DNA from: Parapedobacter sp035556095
GTDB taxonomy: Bacteria; Bacteroidota; Bacteroidia; Sphingobacteriales; Sphingobacteriaceae
Direction: 5' to 3'
Length of the DNA: 64,000 nt
Assembly: GCF_035556095.1 (NCBI RefSeq)
Contig: NZ_DATMFT010000022.1
Span: 124,001 to 188,000, forward strand
Position numbers and translations under genes: made by a program. Positions 1 through 9,913 of this stretch are shown here, in pieces. Within the stretch, counting starts at the first letter, position 1; each line of letters opens with the position of its first letter. A model generated the notes under the pieces. It did not search any database. It worked only from the letters and a program-made list of their open reading frames with translations, and was not told where the DNA came from.

Positions 1-356
1 GCATCAAAAACAGCATCAAGAATGCGGTGAAGTTCATTAATGATTTCGAGGTGACGGCAGCTACGCTGGCTATTGAAAAAGGCTACCAATACGTCATCTG
101 CGGCCACATTCATCAGCCCGAGATCCGTGTGATCGAAACCGAAAAAGGTAGCGTCACCTACCTCAACTCGGGCGATTGGGTGGAAAACCTCACCGCACTG
201 GAATACAATAAGGGCAACTGGCGGATATACCGATACAAAGCAGCGGATTACGCCAACGCGCTGCCCGATGCGGACCTTTCTGAAAATGACAACCTAAGCG
301 ATAAACTCAACATCAAGCAATTGCTCGACCTACTAAAATCAGAACCGGTGGCTTAG
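1..356 (+). CDS. LpxH-like metallophosphoesterase, 3' end only
   Basis: The reading frame is open from the window edge (frame of base 3), so only about the last 117 codons are present and the true start lies outside. The fragment carries the C-terminal metal-binding signature of calcineurin-like phosphoesterases, GHIHQPE, followed by YLNSGDWVENLT, which is typical of UDP-2,3-diacylglucosamine diphosphatase relatives. That family removes UMP from UDP-2,3-diacylglucosamine in lipid A synthesis at the inner membrane face. A second complete homologue starts at 12859, so this copy may be a paralogue with another substrate. The N-terminal motifs cannot be checked. Confidence 0.8.
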   Translation, partial: IKNSIKNAVKFINDFEVTAATLAIEKGYQYVICGHIHQPEIRVIETEKGSVTYLNSGDWVENLTALEYNKGNWRIYRYKAADYANALPDADLSENDNLSDKLNIKQLLDLLKSEPVA

Positions 357-360
357 CAAG

Positions 361-418
361 TTGATGACTGACAATGAAGAATTAATTTTCAATTTTCATC
401 GGTCAATTGTCAATTAAC
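361..418. repeat. imperfect inverted repeat after the LpxH-like gene
   Basis: The A/T-rich stretch reads TTGATGACTGACAATGA on one side and TCAATTGTCAATTAA on the other, an imperfect inverted repeat around a TTTTCAATTTTC core. It could be a weak terminator or a palindromic intergenic repeat. There is no clean hairpin followed by a T-run, so the role is open. Confidence 0.3.
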
Positions 419-452
419 TACTATACTTGTAACGCCATCGGGCGTATACAAA

Positions 453-1433
453 ATGATCAATCAGTTTCGCAAATACACACCGTTAAACATTCTGATTTTG
501 TCTGTTGTAGGGCTTGTGCTCTGTTTAGGAGTGTTTTTGCATCTGCCCGATAATCTTATGCCGGTGTTTTTCGAGCCCGCCATCAGCAATTTCACCGGCA
601 AGCTGTCGCCTGAAATCATATCGCCGCAAGTCAATGTACTCATTACACTAGGGCTCACTATTGTTCAGGCGCTGTTGGTCAATGCAATTGTGAACCGCTT
701 TAACCTGGTGGGCCGGTCTAGCTTCCTGCCTGCTTTAATGTATATGACGTTGGCGAGCCTCATGCTACCTTTCCTGGTGCTGTCGCCGATACTGATTTGC
801 AATTTTCTGACCATCTGGATGCTGGACAAGTTGCTTAGCACCTATCGCCGCACGGAAATCAAGCCGTTGATGTTTGACCTGGGCATGATCGTTGCCCTAG
901 GCAGTCTGGTTTATTTCCCCTTCATTGTGATGCTGGTGCTCCTGTGGTGTAGCCTGATGATTTTCCGGCCGTTCAGTTGGCGCGAGTGGGTGGCTGCACC
1001 CGTTGGTTTCGGTACGGTCTATTTCTTGCTTGGCGTGGTCTATTTATGGTTTGATCGGATGGATGAATTTTACGAAATTTGGCTACCACTCACCTATCCT
1101 TTTCCAACGTCGATCCACATTGATATTTATGACTATCTGGTGCTAATACCCTTGATAGCCATCATGGTACTTTTTATCATCACCCTCAAACAGAACCTTT
1201 TCAAAAGCGTAGTTCACATACGTAAATCATTCCAGTTGCTGTTTTGCATGTTTGCGTTAGCCGCAGTTTCGTTTTACCTCAACGCCGACTGGTCTATAAA
1301 CCACTTTCTGCTTGCGGCCCCACCGATTGCCATTTACATGACCTACTATTTCAGTTACGCCACGAAACGATGGTTTTACGAAAGCATATTTACCTTACTA
1401 CTGCTCACTATCATTTATTTTCAGTTCTTCTAA
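453..1433 (+). CDS. DUF6427-type integral membrane protein
   Basis: This 326-residue protein is almost entirely hydrophobic, with about nine to ten predicted membrane segments, the first at residues 12-31. Its N-terminus (FRKYTPLNILILSVVG) and overall plan match the DUF6427 family found in Bacteroidota, whose function is unknown. The ATG at 453 starts a typical short N-terminal tail before the first helix. It precedes an outer-membrane protein gene and lptC, an order that suggests an envelope role. No catalytic motif is visible. Confidence 0.75.
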   Translation: MINQFRKYTPLNILILSVVGLVLCLGVFLHLPDNLMPVFFEPAISNFTGKLSPEIISPQVNVLITLGLTIVQALLVNAIVNRFNLVGRSSFLPALMYMTLASLMLPFLVLSPILICNFLTIWMLDKLLSTYRRTEIKPLMFDLGMIVALGSLVYFPFIVMLVLLWCSLMIFRPFSWREWVAAPVGFGTVYFLLGVVYLWFDRMDEFYEIWLPLTYPFPTSIHIDIYDYLVLIPLIAIMVLFIITLKQNLFKSVVHIRKSFQLLFCMFALAAVSFYLNADWSINHFLLAAPPIAIYMTYYFSYATKRWFYESIFTLLLLTIIYFQFF

Positions 1434-1592
1434 TTGATTTATAAGCAATGGTTTAACCTTTTTTAACAAAAAGGATGTCCTGTGGCAACTAAAAATTAGA
1501 TAGCTTTGCATACATTTTTCTGGTTATTAAATTTACTGATTGTCAATTAATAGGTATTCATCGACATCATCGTCCCGTTTTTAAATTAACAC

Positions 1593-2924
1593 ATGCAGCA
1601 CCGCATATCGAAGTCCCTTTATACAACCGCACGCTTCATCCCTGGCGCCTTCACGCTCTCCTTATTACTCCTGTTTTCAACAACGACGCAAGCGCAACGC
1701 GCTACCACCAGTTCACCGTATTCACGGTACGGACTGGGAGAGATGCGCGGTGATGCGTTGCCACAGGCACGCGCGATGGGTGGTATTACCACCGGCATTC
1801 GCTATTTAAACGGGTATGGCAACATTAACGTAGGCAACCCGGCTTCGTACTCAGCGTTAGGACTTACCACGATCGATGTGGGTCTATTCGGTAACATTAC
1901 CGAACTGAGCAAGAACGACTTGGTTGAAAATTCATACAATTTTTCCCTTAGCCATATCAATTTCGGCATACCTTTAGGCCGTCCGGGTGGCATCAGTTTC
2001 GGTATTATGCCGTTTTCTGATGTCGGTTTCAGTTACGCTATTCCGGGAACTATTGACACCACCGATATCCGTACCGTCTATGCCGGTGCAGGCGGCACCA
2101 CGAAAGCTTACCTCGGCTATGGCATCCAAATCACGAAAAATTTCAGTGTAGGAGTCAATGCTTCGTATATTTTCGGTACGCTTGAGCGGATAAACTCGAT
2201 TGAATTCCCCGGTGATGTAGGCGCACTGAATGTGCGGACAGACAGTAGCCAATACGTGAAGGGATTCAGTTTTGATTATGGGGTGCAGTATTTCCAACCC
2301 CTCGGTAACAACGTCAACTTGACTGTCGGTTACACGGGTACCGCAGGCTCACCGTTGAATACCAGCACCTCCCGGGTCATTACACGCACTCCAACAAGTG
2401 TAGAGGATGATCAAGAAAATCTTCCGGTAGATACCGTTTCCGTAGACGAGGGCTTAAAGCAACGGATTACCATGCCCATGAAACACAGCGTCGGATTCAG
2501 TATCGCCAAAGGCAATAACTGGCTGGTTGGTGGTGACTTCAATTATGCCAAGTGGAGCGATTATCGGGTAGGCGACAGCAACCCACATTTGACAGATAGC
2601 TATGGGTTTGCCGTCGGCGGCCAAATAACGCCCGACGTAACATCGGTGAATTACTTCGGTGTGGTGGACTACCGGCTCGGTTTCAAGTACGACAAATCAC
2701 ACATCAATATCGACAATCAAGACATTAACCGGATGGCGTTGACCGTGGGCTTCGGCTTTCCGTTGCCTTCTCTGTTTGGCTCATCATTCTATAAAATCAA
2801 CTTCGCTACCGAATTCGGCCAAATGGGTACTTTATCCAACAACTTGGTGCGCGAACGTTATATTAACTTCAACTTAGGATTTACGCTAAACGATAGTTGG
2901 TTTAGACGCAGGTACTACGATTAG
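1593..2924 (+). CDS. outer-membrane beta-barrel protein (hypothetical)
   Basis: The 443-residue product has a signal peptide (hydrophobic core near residues 18-33 ending TTQAQ) and then the SSPYSRYGLGE motif seen in Bacteroidota outer-membrane proteins related to FadL-type barrels. The rest alternates polar and hydrophobic residues with many Gly and aromatic positions and ends in a strand-like NFNLGFTLNDSWFRRRYYD. Transport of a hydrophobic ligand is a family-level guess. The stop lies 20 bases before the lptC start, so the two are probably cotranscribed. A TAGCTTTG -7-like box is at 1501-1508. Confidence 0.7.
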   Translation: MQHRISKSLYTTARFIPGAFTLSLLLLFSTTTQAQRATTSSPYSRYGLGEMRGDALPQARAMGGITTGIRYLNGYGNINVGNPASYSALGLTTIDVGLFGNITELSKNDLVENSYNFSLSHINFGIPLGRPGGISFGIMPFSDVGFSYAIPGTIDTTDIRTVYAGAGGTTKAYLGYGIQITKNFSVGVNASYIFGTLERINSIEFPGDVGALNVRTDSSQYVKGFSFDYGVQYFQPLGNNVNLTVGYTGTAGSPLNTSTSRVITRTPTSVEDDQENLPVDTVSVDEGLKQRITMPMKHSVGFSIAKGNNWLVGGDFNYAKWSDYRVGDSNPHLTDSYGFAVGGQITPDVTSVNYFGVVDYRLGFKYDKSHINIDNQDINRMALTVGFGFPLPSLFGSSFYKINFATEFGQMGTLSNNLVRERYINFNLGFTLNDSWFRRRYYD

Positions 2925-2944
2925 CGGATCCGCATCATCATGAG

Positions 2945-3529
2945 ATGGGTATGCTTAGCAAAAATACAAGGATCTTCAGTATATATGCCCTATTGGGCAT
3001 CGTGTTGCTAAGTGCCTGCGAGACCGACCTCAAAGAAGTGGACCGCATTGCCGCGATACAAGCGGAAGAACCTGTAGATATATCATTGGGCGTAACCGTT
3101 GTATATAGCGATTCAGCGTTAGTGAAAGCCCAGATGACGGCACCCGAAATGCGCCACTACAACGTTGAAGAACCTTATTATGAATTCCAGAAGGGTGTTA
3201 CCATCGTTTTTTATGACGAAAACAGTGTGGAAACCCAACGCATCACATCCGATTATGCCATCCAGAAGGAGAAAGAAGAACTAATCGAATTCAGAGACAA
3301 CGTGATTATTACCCGGGCCGACGGGGCCGTTATCAAGACAGAGGAACTCATCCACGATCAAAAGGAGAACACCTTCTACAACAACGTACCCGTTACCGCT
3401 TTCTTTAAGGATGGCGACAATTTGCGGGGCGATTACTTCACATCAAACGGGGATTTCACTGACGTTTATATCGACAATATGACAGCGTTGCATTATTTGC
3501 AACCAGGACAGGGACCTGCTTTCCGATAA
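2945..3529 (+). CDS. lptC: LPS export periplasmic protein LptC
   Basis: LptC anchors the LptB2FG transporter to the periplasmic bridge that carries lipopolysaccharide outward. The 194-residue protein has an N-terminal hydrophobic segment ending LLSAC, so it may be lipidated rather than held by a membrane helix. It is followed by the beta-jellyroll pattern with the family landmarks KAQMTAPEMRHY, YYEFQKGVTIVFYDE and the late FFKDGDNLRGDYFTSN. Two in-frame starts lie close together (2945 and 2951). The neighbours are envelope genes. Confidence 0.85.
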   Translation: MGMLSKNTRIFSIYALLGIVLLSACETDLKEVDRIAAIQAEEPVDISLGVTVVYSDSALVKAQMTAPEMRHYNVEEPYYEFQKGVTIVFYDENSVETQRITSDYAIQKEKEELIEFRDNVIITRADGAVIKTEELIHDQKENTFYNNVPVTAFFKDGDNLRGDYFTSNGDFTDVYIDNMTALHYLQPGQGPAFR

Positions 3530-3673
3530 GCATCTGCATTTTATTTAACTTTTTACGCTTTTTTTGATAAAAGTCGTATCTTGCGCCTCGTTTAAAAATG
3601 TGGATGCAACCACCTGAAAACAAGAATTTGACACAATAATATAACAGCTAAAAAAAACAGTTTTACACAGGCT

Positions 3674-5785
3674 ATGGGATTGATGAATTATTTACGCAAC
3701 CGCGCGGGAACGGTGATCGTTTTCTTTATTGGTTTTGCGATTGTTGCGTTTTTATTAGGGGATATAATCAGCTACGGTACGCCGTTTTGGGCTCGCAACC
3801 AAAACCAGGTTGGCAGCATCAACGGCGAGACCATTGATATCAACGCATTTAATGCACAGGTAGACCAAACCTCTGAAATGTTCCGGCAGCAGATGGGCGG
3901 CGGCAACTTGAGTCCACAGATGAAGACGTGGGCGGTGCAACAGGTTTGGAGCCAATACTTAAACCGTGAATTGCTGAAAAGTGAAGTCCAACGTATTGGC
4001 CTTTCTGTTGGGGGAACAGAACTGAATGACCTCGTGCAGGGCGACGACCCCTCCATGCAAATCCAGCAGGCATTTCGGAACCCACAAACGGGCCAGTTTG
4101 ACCGCGATCAACTCAGCATGTTCATTTCACAGGTGAACACCTTACCACAAGGCCACGAAGCACACGGGCAATGGGAAGCACTCTTGCAAAATGTCATTGA
4201 CGAACGGCTGAGCACCAAATACACCAATCTCGTCAGCAACAGCATTTACGTAACATCACTTGAGGCGAATGAAGCTTATAGTCAACGTAATAAATTGGCT
4301 AATTTTGAATACATATTGCTCGATTACCAATCACTAGCCGATAGCGCCATAACCATTACCGAAAAAGACTATCAGGCATATTACAACGAGAACAAAGGAG
4401 TTTTCCAAAACCGCGAAGAAACTCGCAGTTTGGAATACGTGGTATTCGATGCTAGCCCTACCGCCCAGGATACCGTTCGGGTACAAACCACCATCGAGGA
4501 ACTCAAAGCACAGTTAGTAGAAACGAAAACAGACTCCTTATTCGCTGCTGTCAATTCCGATACAAAATATCCCTACATCTTCCGCAAGCAGGGTGAACTC
4601 GGACCTGCATTAGATACCTTGTTGTTTGGTGCAGCTGTAGGTACGACAGTTGGTCCCGTGCTCGCCAATGGGCGGTTTGAAATCGCAAAGGTGGTGGAGT
4701 CGTTGGTTGGCCCCGATTCGGTAAAAGCCAGCCACATTCTGCTCAACCCCGCTATCGAAGGCGGTGTAGACAAGGCAACTGCTAAAGCCGACTCTATCAA
4801 GACATTGATTGAAAACGGCGAAAGCTTTGCCGCGTTAGCCATCCAATTCAGTGTAGACGAAGGCAGCAAAATAAACGGAGGTGAGTTAGGTACATTCGGG
4901 CGGGGCATGATGGTTCCTGCATTTGAAAAAGCAGCGTTTGGGGCGAAGAAAGGCGAAGTGGTCATTGCTACCTCTCAATTTGGAATCCATATCATCAACG
5001 TCGAAGATCAGATCGGTTCATCGCGATTTGTCAAAGCCGCTATCATCGATAAGCAGGTAAATAGTGGCCGGGAGACGTTGGAAGCTGCCTATCGGCAAGC
5101 AACTCAATTCTTCGGCCAAATCGGCAGTTCAGATTTCGAAGAAGCGGCTACCCAGCAAGGGTTGTCTGTACAAAAGGCCGACGATGTAACCGCCATGGAA
5201 ACGAATCTGATGGGCACTGAGGTACCTCGCGAACTCTTACGTTGGGCTTTCGATGCTGACAAGGGCGATGTCACCGACAAAATATATGAATCTGAAAATC
5301 ATTATATCGTGGCAAAACTCACTGGCGTACGCGAGAAGGGCCAATTGCCATTGGCTGCCGTAAAAAGTGACATAGAAGATGTGGTGCGCAATCGGGTGAA
5401 GGCAAAAAAACTGATTACCCAAGCCGAAGAGGCTGCCAACGGCGCAACCAGCCTCGCGCAGATTGGCCAAAAATTGGGTAAAACCCCAGCCTTAGCAGAA
5501 AACATTGTGTTCGCCAACCCGGTTATCCCGGGAGTGGCCCAAGAAAATACGGTGGTGGGCACGGTCTTCGGATTGCAACCCAAGCAACCGTCGAAACCCA
5601 TTAGGGGCTCGCAAGGTGTGTACGTAGTTGAAGTGAGCGGATTCGTAAATCCTGACGCTCCTACAGACCTCACTGCGCAAAAGCAACAGCTAACTCAGTC
5701 GGTGTCACAGCGTATCTGGTCATTGGCGTTCCAAGCATTGCAAGACAAGGCCGACATTGTCGACAATCGTGCCCGGTTCTTTTAA
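3674..5785 (+). CDS. ppiD: PpiD/SurA-type peptidylprolyl isomerase
   Basis: This is a membrane-anchored periplasmic folding factor. The 703-residue protein has a single N-terminal membrane segment (about residues 12-30), a SurA_N-like chaperone region, and a parvulin rotamase domain near residues 345-450 with the landmarks KASHILL, GGELGTFGRGMMVPAFEKAAF and FGIHII. A second, weaker PPIase-like repeat follows. Its size and order fit PpiD of Bacteroidota. It helps outer-membrane proteins leave the Sec channel and fold, which suits its place after lptC. A strong hairpin terminator follows. Confidence 0.88.
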   Translation: MGLMNYLRNRAGTVIVFFIGFAIVAFLLGDIISYGTPFWARNQNQVGSINGETIDINAFNAQVDQTSEMFRQQMGGGNLSPQMKTWAVQQVWSQYLNRELLKSEVQRIGLSVGGTELNDLVQGDDPSMQIQQAFRNPQTGQFDRDQLSMFISQVNTLPQGHEAHGQWEALLQNVIDERLSTKYTNLVSNSIYVTSLEANEAYSQRNKLANFEYILLDYQSLADSAITITEKDYQAYYNENKGVFQNREETRSLEYVVFDASPTAQDTVRVQTTIEELKAQLVETKTDSLFAAVNSDTKYPYIFRKQGELGPALDTLLFGAAVGTTVGPVLANGRFEIAKVVESLVGPDSVKASHILLNPAIEGGVDKATAKADSIKTLIENGESFAALAIQFSVDEGSKINGGELGTFGRGMMVPAFEKAAFGAKKGEVVIATSQFGIHIINVEDQIGSSRFVKAAIIDKQVNSGRETLEAAYRQATQFFGQIGSSDFEEAATQQGLSVQKADDVTAMETNLMGTEVPRELLRWAFDADKGDVTDKIYESENHYIVAKLTGVREKGQLPLAAVKSDIEDVVRNRVKAKKLITQAEEAANGATSLAQIGQKLGKTPALAENIVFANPVIPGVAQENTVVGTVFGLQPKQPSKPIRGSQGVYVVEVSGFVNPDAPTDLTAQKQQLTQSVSQRIWSLAFQALQDKADIVDNRARFF

Positions 5786-5817
5786 GGCGAGCACTGAACT
5801 TTATTTCGTACCTTTGT

Positions 5818-5851
5818 ATCCGGGTAACGGCATCCGTTATCCGGATTTTTT
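5818..5851 (+). terminator. intrinsic terminator after ppiD
   Basis: A 13-bp stem (ATCCGGGTAACGG pairing with CCGTTATCCGGAT, one G-U pair) closes a 3-base CAT loop and runs straight into six T residues. It lies 33 bases after the ppiD stop and before the DUF2480 gene. Confidence 0.85.
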
Positions 5852-5868
5852 GTGATGATTGAAACGAG

Positions 5869-6399
5869 ATGAAAATACAGGAAACCATTGTAAATAAAGT
5901 GGCGCAGAGCGGACTGATGACCGTAGATCTTGCTAGTTTCTCCCCCAAGGGTGAACGGGTGGTCTACGACATCAAAGACAACCTGTTTCAAGGCCTTATC
6001 TTGCGTGAGAAGGACTTCAGGGAATTTGTAAACACCCACGATTGGCAGCAATATCAGGGTAAGTTTGTGGCCATTACCTGCTCGGCAGATGCCATTGTTC
6101 CTACCTGGGCGTATATGCTCCTCGCCAACCGATTAGAACCTTACGCAACGGATATCGTTTTCGGCGATGTTGCCACCTTGGAGACGGTACTTTATGAACG
6201 GGCATTGGAAAAGCTAGATATGGAACATTACCGCGACCAGCGGGTGGTGGTAAAAGGGTGTGGCGATATCGAGATACCCGAATCCGCTTTTGTCAAATTC
6301 ACCACGATGGTAAGTAAAGTAGCCAAAAGCATTATGTATGGCGAACCCTGTTCTACCGTACCTGTCTTCAAACGCAAAGTATCCGTAACCAATGGGTAA
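5869..6399 (+). CDS. DUF2480 family protein
   Basis: The 176-residue soluble protein has no signal peptide and matches the Bacteroidota DUF2480 family through VDLASFSPKG, FQGLILREKDFREF and PTWAYMLLAN. The function is unknown. It contains two cysteines in a GCGDIEIPESAF / CSADAIVPTWA arrangement, but no established catalytic motif. It begins 17 bases after the ppiD terminator and is followed by two further DUF genes in the same direction. Confidence 0.8.
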   Translation: MKIQETIVNKVAQSGLMTVDLASFSPKGERVVYDIKDNLFQGLILREKDFREFVNTHDWQQYQGKFVAITCSADAIVPTWAYMLLANRLEPYATDIVFGDVATLETVLYERALEKLDMEHYRDQRVVVKGCGDIEIPESAFVKFTTMVSKVAKSIMYGEPCSTVPVFKRKVSVTNG

Positions 6400-6429
6400 A
6401 AGCGGCATTTTATTTGTATATTTCAGGAT

Positions 6430-7212
6430 ATGAAGAAGATGCTTATCCTCATTTGGGCCGTGCTCGCTTCGGTTTTTCTAACGCATGGGCAGTCGCTCCC
6501 CTACCTTAAGGAGCCTGCCTTCCAAGCAGGCGAAGAGCTCAGTTACCGCTTGCGTTACGGTATGATATCGGCAGCTACCGGGACATTGACGGTGGAAGAT
6601 TCGAAAATCCAATTCAGCAGTCCGCAAAGTTACCATCTTTCGGCTCGCGGACAAACTTCCAGTGCATTTAGCATCTTTTTTACCGTGGATAACCGCTACA
6701 ACTCCTATATCGATTCGCGTACCTTCCTTCCGCATTACTATACCGAAAACATCCGGGAGGGCAGCTACCGCCGTACAGACATTGTGAGTTTCAATCACCG
6801 CAACCAAACCGTTAAAGGTAATAAGGGTACGTTCAAGAGTCCATCGGCCCAGACGTTCGACCTTTTGTCGGCCTATTACTTCGCGCGTAATCTCGATTTA
6901 TCCAACGTAAAAAAAGGACAGTCGTTCAAACTCACCTATTTCCTCAACGATGAAATAGCTACGCTTGGCATTGAGTATATTGGTGTAGAAACAATTAAAA
7001 CATCACTGGGCACGCTGGAGTGTCTTAAATTCAGTCCGGAGATAAAACCTGGCCGGATTTTCCGAAAAGATAGCCGTCTATACCTCTGGGTGACCAACGA
7101 TGGCAACCGCATACCTGTGAAGGCCCAAGTGGAAATCTTAGTGGGATCGGTAACGTTGGAATTGACCGACGCAAAAGGACTGAAATACCCACTCGGCGAA
7201 CCCGCGAATTGA
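6430..7212 (+). CDS. DUF3108 family periplasmic protein
   Basis: The 260-residue protein has a signal peptide (about residues 1-20, ending LTHGQS). The DUF3108 beta-rich body shows FQAGEELSYRLRYGMISAATGTLTV near the start and KGQSFKLTYFLNDE in the middle. DUF3108 proteins are periplasmic and poorly characterised. The stop lies 20 bases before the likely ATG of the DUF3109 gene, so the two are probably in one operon. Confidence 0.78.
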   Translation: MKKMLILIWAVLASVFLTHGQSLPYLKEPAFQAGEELSYRLRYGMISAATGTLTVEDSKIQFSSPQSYHLSARGQTSSAFSIFFTVDNRYNSYIDSRTFLPHYYTENIREGSYRRTDIVSFNHRNQTVKGNKGTFKSPSAQTFDLLSAYYFARNLDLSNVKKGQSFKLTYFLNDEIATLGIEYIGVETIKTSLGTLECLKFSPEIKPGRIFRKDSRLYLWVTNDGNRIPVKAQVEILVGSVTLELTDAKGLKYPLGEPAN

Positions 7213-7232
7213 CAAAAAGAACACGACCGATC

Positions 7233-7799
7233 ATGATGATTGAAGTAGGCCCCGTATTGGTGAGTGAAGAACTGATAAAGGAAGAGTTTGTATGTAACCT
7301 CAGCAAATGCCGCGGTGCTTGCTGTGTGGAAGGTGATGCGGGTGCGCCCCTCGAACAAAAAGAACTCGATGTGCTGGCAGCTGTGTATCCAAAAGTGCAG
7401 CCATACATGACCGAAAAGGGAATCGCCACGGTTGAAGAGCATGGTACGCACGTTGTTGATACTGACGGTGATTTCACTACACCCTGCGTGGATGGCCATA
7501 AGGAATGTGCCTATGTGACCTGGGAAAACGGAATCACTAAATGTGCTATCGAAAAAGCATATGAAAATGGTGAAATCGACTGGCGGAAGCCGCTCTCCTG
7601 CCACCTCTACCCGATCCGTACAACAGCCTACCCCGAATTCGACGTGCTGCATTACGATCGCTGGCATATCTGCCATGCGGCCTGCTCCTTAGGTTGCGAA
7701 CTGCAAGTGCCGGTCTATACTTTTTTAAAGGAACCGCTCGTCCGTAAATACGGCCAGCAATGGTACGATGAATTGGAAGAATCGGTGGCGCTGCTATAG
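7233..7799 (+). CDS. DUF3109 cysteine-rich protein
   Basis: The 188-residue cytosolic protein has many cysteines in spaced groups: CNLSKCRGACC, CVDGHKEC, a lone Cys in KCAIEK, SCHLYP and CHAACSLGC. This is the DUF3109 pattern, related to YkgJ-type putative metal or Fe-S binding proteins. I chose the ATG at 7233 (a second follows at 7236) rather than the upstream TTG at 7209, which would overlap the previous gene. Function is unknown; a metal-cluster role is inferred from the cysteines. Confidence 0.8.
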   Translation: MMIEVGPVLVSEELIKEEFVCNLSKCRGACCVEGDAGAPLEQKELDVLAAVYPKVQPYMTEKGIATVEEHGTHVVDTDGDFTTPCVDGHKECAYVTWENGITKCAIEKAYENGEIDWRKPLSCHLYPIRTTAYPEFDVLHYDRWHICHAACSLGCELQVPVYTFLKEPLVRKYGQQWYDELEESVALL

Positions 7800-7874
7800 G
7801 TTATTGTGGATTTCTTAGTATCTTGCGCCGTTTTGAAACAGACAAGTTAAATTCATGGCTGCCGACCGTTTTAC

Positions 7875-8846
7875 ATGCTCAAACTAAGCGAAATACAAAG
7901 GCCCATTGAAAGGGAACTGACAATTTTTGAAGATAAATTCAAGGAATCGATGCGGAGCTCCGTTCCGCTACTCGACCGCATCACCCATTACATCGTAAAG
8001 CGTAAGGGCAAACAAATGCGTCCGATGTTTGTCTTTTTTTCAGCGGGATCTTGCGGTGAAATCAATGACGCCACCCATCGTGGCGCAGCACTCGTAGAGC
8101 TTTTGCATACGGCAACATTGGTGCACGATGATGTGGTGGATAATGCCAATGTGCGACGTGGTTTCTTCTCGGTGAATGCACTTTGGAAAAATAAAGTTGC
8201 GGTGCTGGTAGGCGATTTCCTGTTGGCCAAAGGCATGCAGTTATCACTTGCAAACGACGATTTCGGTATGCTCAAGATTGTGAGTGATGCCGTCCAACAG
8301 ATCATCGAAGGCGAATTGTTGCAACTCGAAAAAGCCCGACGCATGGACATCGATGAATCGATCTATTTTGAGGTTATCCGACAGAAAACAGCTTCGCTAA
8401 TCGCATCTTGCTGTGCATGTGGGGCTGCGTCAACAGGTGCCGATGATGCGACAGTCGAACAGATGCGCCAGTTTGGTGAAAAAGTGGGCATGGCGTTTCA
8501 AATAAAAGATGACTTGTTCGACTTCGGCATAGACGATGTCGGAAAGCCGCTGGGCAACGACATTAAGGAGAAGAAACTCACGTTACCACTGATCCATGCA
8601 TTGAAACAAGTGGGTAAACCGGAAAAACAACGGATCATCAACTTGGTTAAAAATCACAACGACGACTCCCAGAAAGTAACCGAAGTAATTGCCTTTGTAA
8701 AGGCAAATGGCGGCATGGAATATGCCTCTTCGCAAATGTTGGCATACCAACAAGAGGCTTTTAACATCCTCACCCATCTGCCCGACAATGCTTACCGCCA
8801 TGGCTTAGAACAACTTGTAAGATATACAACCGAAAGAAATAAATAA
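7875..8846 (+). CDS. trans-polyprenyl diphosphate synthase
   Basis: This prenyl chain elongation enzyme adds isopentenyl diphosphate units to an allylic primer to make the side chain of menaquinone. Both Asp-rich magnesium motifs are intact: DDVVD at residues 85-89 and DDLFD at 212-216. The GKQMRP substrate motif is at about 45-50. The length (323) is normal for the IspB/heptaprenyl-octaprenyl group; the exact product length cannot be read from sequence. The stop is one base before the terC start, so the two are cotranscribed. Confidence 0.9.
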   Translation: MLKLSEIQRPIERELTIFEDKFKESMRSSVPLLDRITHYIVKRKGKQMRPMFVFFSAGSCGEINDATHRGAALVELLHTATLVHDDVVDNANVRRGFFSVNALWKNKVAVLVGDFLLAKGMQLSLANDDFGMLKIVSDAVQQIIEGELLQLEKARRMDIDESIYFEVIRQKTASLIASCCACGAASTGADDATVEQMRQFGEKVGMAFQIKDDLFDFGIDDVGKPLGNDIKEKKLTLPLIHALKQVGKPEKQRIINLVKNHNDDSQKVTEVIAFVKANGGMEYASSQMLAYQQEAFNILTHLPDNAYRHGLEQLVRYTTERNK

Positions 8847-8847
8847 T

Positions 8848-9900
8848 ATGAGCAACGAACTTCTATTTTTTGGTGGCTTTTTACTTTTCATCATTCTCAT
8901 GCTGGCTATAGACCTTGGCCTGTTTAGTAAAAGCAACTCGGCAGTAAGCTTTAAACAAGCCGCCATTATGAGCGCGGTATGGGTGAGCTTTGCCCTCGGT
9001 TTTTACGTCATTCTACGTATTTGGGGCCATGAACTGCATAATATCGAAGATTTTGCCCGCTTGGCGGAGGTTACAGAAAAGCACTTACATAATATCCGCC
9101 TAATACCTGACGACTTTCTTGCTAGCTTGGAACTATACCGCCGCAACCTCGCGCTCGAATACATCACGGGCTATGTAGTCGAGTATGCGCTTTCCGTCGA
9201 CAACATATTCGTCATGGTACTGGTTTTCAGCTCATTCGGTGTACCAACCCAATATTATCATAAGGTACTGGTATGGGGGATTATAGGTGCTATTGTACTT
9301 CGCTTCCTCTTTATCTTTTTGGGCGCAGCATTGATCAGTCAATTCGGATGGATACTTTATATATTTGGTCTGTTCCTGGTGTACACAGGCATCATGATGT
9401 TTATCCATCGAAACCAAGAAGAAGAAATTGATCCCCAAAACCATACGGTAGTCAAATTTGCGTCGAAGTATTTCTCTGTGTATCCCACCTTCGTAAACGG
9501 AAAGTTCTTCCATAGGGAGAATGCAAAACGGTACGTTACACCTTTGTTTTTGGTTTTACTGGTCATTGAATTTACCGACCTCATCTTTGCCGTCGATTCC
9601 ATTCCAGCCATATTTGCGGTAACCAAAGACCCCTATATCGTATTCTTCTCCAACATCTTCGCGATTCTCGGATTGCGGTCCATGTTTTTCCTGTTGGTCA
9701 ACATCATCCATAAATTCCATTACCTCAAAACCGGTCTTTCGTTCCTGCTGGTATTCATTGGGGCGAAAATGCTTTTGCATGATTGGCTATCAGGTATTGG
9801 CTTTACAACTTCACACTCGTTGATCATCATTGTGTCGATATTATTCATCAGTGTGGCTGCATCGCTCATTTTTCCTAAGAAAAAGATACCACAGTCCTAA
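8848..9900 (+). CDS. TerC family integral membrane protein
   Basis: The 350-residue protein has about nine membrane segments and the TerC landmarks EYALSVDNIFVM (near residue 112) and FTDLIFAVDSIPAIFAVTKDP (near 238), whose acidic residues lie within the membrane. Members of the family (Alx, MeeF/MeeY) are linked to manganese export and to metalation of exported proteins. It starts one base after the polyprenyl synthase stop. A tellurite role is only historical and is not implied. Confidence 0.88.
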   Translation: MSNELLFFGGFLLFIILMLAIDLGLFSKSNSAVSFKQAAIMSAVWVSFALGFYVILRIWGHELHNIEDFARLAEVTEKHLHNIRLIPDDFLASLELYRRNLALEYITGYVVEYALSVDNIFVMVLVFSSFGVPTQYYHKVLVWGIIGAIVLRFLFIFLGAALISQFGWILYIFGLFLVYTGIMMFIHRNQEEEIDPQNHTVVKFASKYFSVYPTFVNGKFFHRENAKRYVTPLFLVLLVIEFTDLIFAVDSIPAIFAVTKDPYIVFFSNIFAILGLRSMFFLLVNIIHKFHYLKTGLSFLLVFIGAKMLLHDWLSGIGFTTSHSLIIIVSILFISVAASLIFPKKKIPQS

Positions 9901-9913
9901 TACGCGGACATGA

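Noticed and set aside
5809..5816. TACCTTTG as a promoter for the DUF2480 gene
   Set aside because: The ppiD terminator hairpin starts two bases later, so transcripts would start inside it; more likely chance.
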